Assembly (NCBI GenBank): GCA_966674685.1
Contig: CBKWJC010000012.1
Span: 24,856-88,855, forward strand
Direction of reading: 5' to 3'
Source of the DNA: Thainema sp966674685
GTDB lineage: Bacteria > Cyanobacteriota > Cyanobacteriia > Phormidesmidales > Phormidesmidaceae
Length of the DNA: 64,000 bases
The position numbers and the translations under genes were made by a program. Every line of letters begins with the position of its first letter. Position 1 is the stretch's first letter. The notes under the pieces were generated by a model that worked only from the letters and a program-made list of their open reading frames with translations, searched no databases and had not been told where the DNA came from. Shown here one piece after another: positions 61,267 through 64,000 of the stretch.

Positions 61267-61270
61267 CAGC

Positions 61271-61301
61271 CCCGTAGGGTGGGCAGCGCCCATCCTACGG
61301 G
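61271..61301. repeat. GTAGGGTGGGC-type hairpin
   Basis: CCCGTAGGGTGGGC pairs with GCCCATCCTACGGG around AGC, with one G-T pair. No T run follows. This kind of dispersed hairpin is common in cyanobacterial genomes; only one copy is in the window. Confidence 0.65.
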
Positions 61302-61377
61302 AGATTGTGCTCAGCTTCTTTGTCCCCTTTCTCCCCGCTGCTTATAAAATTAGGGTTATTGTCATCAGGTTAATTCC

Positions 61378-62319
61378 GTGACTCAGAGCCATTCCAATCC
61401 CAATGATTATCGTGCCGAGGTGCGCTGGGTATTGATGTGGACACTGGCCCTAAATGTGCTGGTTGTGCTACTCAAGTCCGTCGTGGGCTGGTGGACAGGC
61501 TCGCTGAGCTTGTTGGCAGATGCACTCCACAGCGTCACTGACAGTGCCAATAACGTGCTGGGTTTAGTCACCAATCAAATCGCCTCGCCCGAACCCGATC
61601 GTGACCATCCCTACGGGCATCAAAAGTACGAGGCAGTCGGTGCCTTGGGAATTGCCGCATTTTTAGGAATTGCCTGCTTTGAGATTTTCAAAGGCGCGGT
61701 GGATCGGCTAATTCAGGGCGGCGGCGAGGTGGAAATGTCGGCTCCGGCGCTCTGGATTATGCTGCTGGTGCTTGGCATTAATATCTTCGTGGCCTTCTAT
61801 GAGCGACGCATTGGTAATCGACTGGGCAGCAAGATTTTAATTGCCGACGCCTACCACACGATGAGCGACATCTGGATCACGATTACTGTGCTGGGTGGTC
61901 TAATTGGTGTTTGGGCGGGCTTTCAATGGTTGGATATTGTGCTGGCGTTTCCGGTGGCGATGCTGGTCTTTCGCAGCGGTTGGGAAGTGCTGAAATCTAA
62001 TCTGCCCTGGCTAGTGGATGAAATGGCGATCGCACCTGAGGCAATTTATGAAACCGTGATGCAGGTGCCGGGGGTGGTGAACTGTCACGATATTGCGTCG
62101 CGGGGGCTGCCGGGTCGGCAAATTTTCATCGACATGCACCTAATCGTGGCCGTGCGGGATGTCGCAACTGCCCACGAAATTACGGAAGCGGTGGAAGAAA
62201 AGCTGGAGGAGAAGTATGGACCAGTCCGCTGCACGATTCATGTGGAACCGCCTGCCTATAAATCTGAACACATTAGCTATGGCGATGCGGTGTCAAATGA
62301 TCCCCAGAACGGCTTATAG
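61378..62319 (+). CDS. Cation diffusion facilitator (CDF) metal transporter
   Basis: 313 residues, GTG start. Membrane segments cover the first 210 residues, and the metal sites are in LLADALHSVTDSANNV and LIADAYHTMSDIWIT (each with HxxxD). The C-terminal ~80 residues form the cytosolic ferredoxin-like domain (VMQVPGVVNCHDIASRGLPGRQIFIDMHLIV). It exports a divalent cation such as zinc, manganese or iron in exchange for protons. Confidence 0.9.
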   Translation: MTQSHSNPNDYRAEVRWVLMWTLALNVLVVLLKSVVGWWTGSLSLLADALHSVTDSANNVLGLVTNQIASPEPDRDHPYGHQKYEAVGALGIAAFLGIACFEIFKGAVDRLIQGGGEVEMSAPALWIMLLVLGINIFVAFYERRIGNRLGSKILIADAYHTMSDIWITITVLGGLIGVWAGFQWLDIVLAFPVAMLVFRSGWEVLKSNLPWLVDEMAIAPEAIYETVMQVPGVVNCHDIASRGLPGRQIFIDMHLIVAVRDVATAHEITEAVEEKLEEKYGPVRCTIHVEPPAYKSEHISYGDAVSNDPQNGL

Positions 62320-62347
62320 TGGAGTTGCTGCGAATTCTTAAGCAATC

Positions 62348-63541
62348 GTGAAAGCAATTACGCTCCTTGGCTCAACCGGATCTATTGGTACACAGACGCT
62401 CGATATTGTTGAACACCATCCCGACCAGTTTCGGCTGGTGGGTTTGGCGGCCCGCAGTAATGTCGAGCTGCTAGCGCAACAAGTCCGCCAGTTTCGTCCC
62501 GAAATCGTCGCCATTTGCGATCGCACCAAGTTTGATCAGTTAAAAACTGCGATCGCAGATCTTGACCCACAACCGATCTGCCTGGCTGGAGAAGAGGGCG
62601 TCGTCGAAGTAGCACGCTACGGTGACGCGGAATCGGTGGTGACCGGGATTGTCGGTTGCGCCGGATTATTACCCACGATTGCCGCCATTGAAGCTGGGAA
62701 AGATATTGCCCTGGCCAATAAAGAAACGCTAATTGCGGGTGGCCCAGTTGTCTTACCGCTAGTGGAGCAGCATAATGTCAAGCTCCTGCCTGCTGACTCA
62801 GAGCACTCGGCCATTTTCCAGTGTTTGCAGGGTGTACCAGCAGGGGGACTGCGGCGGATTCTGCTGACCGCATCCGGCGGCGCATTTCGCGATTGGCCTG
62901 TCGAGAAGCTGAGCACGGTCAAAGTTGCCGATGCGCTGAAGCATCCCAACTGGTCAATGGGCCGCAAGATCACGGTGGACTCGGCCACGCTGATGAACAA
63001 GGGGCTAGAAGTGATCGAAGCCCACTACCTATTCGGCATGGATTACGACCACATCGACATCGTGATTCATCCCCAGAGCATTATTCACTCGCTGATTGAG
63101 CTACAGGATACGTCGGTATTGGCGCAGCTTGGCTGGCCGGATATGCGGTTGCCGCTGCTCTATGCTCTTTCCTGGCCGGAGCGAATCTATACCGATTGGG
63201 AGCCGTTGGATCTGGTGAAAGCAGGCGATTTGACCTTCCGCGAACCGGATCACAATAAATATCCCTGTATGAATTTGGCCTATGCGGCAGGTCGAGCAGG
63301 TGGCTCCATGCCTGCGGTGCTGAATGCCGCCAATGAGAAAGCTGTGGAGCTGTTCCTAGACGAGAAAATTCAGTTCCTCGACATTCCCCGCCTGATTGAA
63401 CAAGTTTGCGATCGCCACCAGGCTGACAACAAAGCACAGCCAACGTTGGACGATATCCTCGCGGCTGATCAATGGGCACGGCAAACGGCGCTCAGCGTTA
63501 GCGAATCACTGGATAGTAGTTCTTATGTCAGTCTGCGCTAG
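62348..63541 (+). CDS. dxr: 1-deoxy-D-xylulose 5-phosphate reductoisomerase
   Basis: 397 residues, GTG start. ITLLGSTGSIGTQTLDIVEHHPD is the NADPH site; NKETLIAGG, LPADSEHSAIFQCLQG and the TASGGAFRDWP loop are substrate and metal sites; MNKGLEVIEAHYLFG and VIHPQSIIHSLIE are standard. It makes 2-C-methyl-D-erythritol 4-phosphate for carotenoids, phytol and quinone tails by the MEP pathway. Confidence 0.95.
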   Translation: MKAITLLGSTGSIGTQTLDIVEHHPDQFRLVGLAARSNVELLAQQVRQFRPEIVAICDRTKFDQLKTAIADLDPQPICLAGEEGVVEVARYGDAESVVTGIVGCAGLLPTIAAIEAGKDIALANKETLIAGGPVVLPLVEQHNVKLLPADSEHSAIFQCLQGVPAGGLRRILLTASGGAFRDWPVEKLSTVKVADALKHPNWSMGRKITVDSATLMNKGLEVIEAHYLFGMDYDHIDIVIHPQSIIHSLIELQDTSVLAQLGWPDMRLPLLYALSWPERIYTDWEPLDLVKAGDLTFREPDHNKYPCMNLAYAAGRAGGSMPAVLNAANEKAVELFLDEKIQFLDIPRLIEQVCDRHQADNKAQPTLDDILAADQWARQTALSVSESLDSSSYVSLR

Positions 63542-63622
63542 GCATCTAACTCAAAAATGATTTCGTTTAGATCCTTTCGGGAACACTCGTTCTAAGTAAC
63601 AATATTTTCCCGAAATAGCAGC

Positions 63623-63958
63623 ATGTCGCAAATTCAGTTTCTTACTCCAGCTCAAGTCGAGCAAATTCCTGATATTCAGGAAAAGTGGAGACGCATTTAT
63701 TTATCAACTCAACCTCTTGATCGGATTCGAGCAGTGGCTGCTATCAAGGGTGCGTATGCGGTGATGGGGCAACCGGAGCCGGAGGTTGTTTTCTGCTCCA
63801 GTCCTCGGGCAGCCCTGGAGTATCTTCAAGATTATGTTTCACAAGTCGAGGTTCCTCAAGCGGATACGACAATGTCACCAGAAGAAATATCGCCAGAAGA
63901 AATTCAGGCAAGTTTCTTCAAGCATTTTGGACAAGCTGTTTTTGAAACTGGAGTTTAG
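63623..63958 (+). CDS. Short hypothetical protein, possibly truncated
   Basis: 111 residues. FLTPAQVEQIPDIQEKWRRIYLSTQPLDRIRAVAAIKGAYAVMGQPEPEVVFCSSPRAALEYLQ is the N-terminal segment seen in longer cyanobacterial and actinobacterial proteins of unknown function, where it continues well past this point. Here a variable acidic linker (DTTMSPEEISPEEIQ) and a stop follow. Either it is a short family version or the frame is broken; only 42 bp remain to check. A 9-bp hairpin (TTTCGGGAA) lies just upstream. Confidence 0.6.
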   Translation: MSQIQFLTPAQVEQIPDIQEKWRRIYLSTQPLDRIRAVAAIKGAYAVMGQPEPEVVFCSSPRAALEYLQDYVSQVEVPQADTTMSPEEISPEEIQASFFKHFGQAVFETGV

Positions 63959-64000
63959 ACTAAGGCCAAATTGCACCACCTGTGACAGTGGCGCAATTTC

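Overview
The window is chromosomal DNA from a cyanobacterium. The HIP1 octamer GCGATCGC and close variants recur in nearly every gene. There is a gene for the Rubisco assembly chaperone Raf1, a plastid-type isoprenoid gene (dxr), a RarA-methyltransferase fusion, and long intergenic spacers filled with palindromic repeats. No rRNA, CRISPR array, prophage or transposase gene was found. There is one tRNA gene (tRNA-Cys, minus strand, about 48.5 kb).

Layout. 0-6 kb: the end of a GNAT acetyltransferase, a small stress-type locus (two PRC-barrel/DUF2382 paralogues around a four-helix membrane protein), then raf1. 6-17 kb: a plus-strand cluster that looks like glycolipid or polysaccharide synthesis (PHP-like hydrolase, a GT4 glycosyltransferase split into two ORFs, asparagine synthetase, GlpD-like FAD oxidoreductase, sugar epimerase/reductase, hexapeptide acyltransferase, flippase-like membrane protein, alpha/beta hydrolase). 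17-23 kb: a GAF-PAS-GGDEF-EAL protein, rarA, and an exbB/exbD pair. 23-35.6 kb: an accessory island with three toxin-antitoxin pairs, two alpha/beta hydrolases, a 1212-residue STAND NTPase/WD40 protein paired with a small Bell-like protein carrying the same RHIM-like motif, an HEPN-type protein and small orphan genes. 35.6-44.2 kb: a minus-strand fatty-acid beta-oxidation operon (fadD-fadN-fadA-fadE types), unusual for a cyanobacterium. 45-50 kb: glutamate dehydrogenase, a secreted GH10 xylanase, tRNA-Cys and an HtrA/Deg protease. 50-59.6 kb: a minus-strand exopolysaccharide cluster (four GT2, one GT4, an ABC exporter, a methyltransferase). 60-64 kb: Ap4A phosphorylase, a CDF metal exporter, dxr and a short hypothetical gene.

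The most interesting system is the STAND/Bell pair at 27.1-31.2 kb. The same short motif sits at the C-terminus of the small protein and the N-terminus of the large NTPase/WD40 protein. This is the arrangement expected of amyloid-type signalling between a bacterial NLR-like sensor and a membrane-active cell-death effector. It lies among toxin-antitoxin and HEPN genes, which suggests an abortive-infection island.

A second layer is the intergenic repeats. At least four families of about 90-107 bp palindromic elements occur several times each, and they are found inserted into one another. Two small inverted-repeat elements with clear target duplications (8 and 12 bp) sit inside other repeats. 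Stem sequences differ between copies while pairing is kept.
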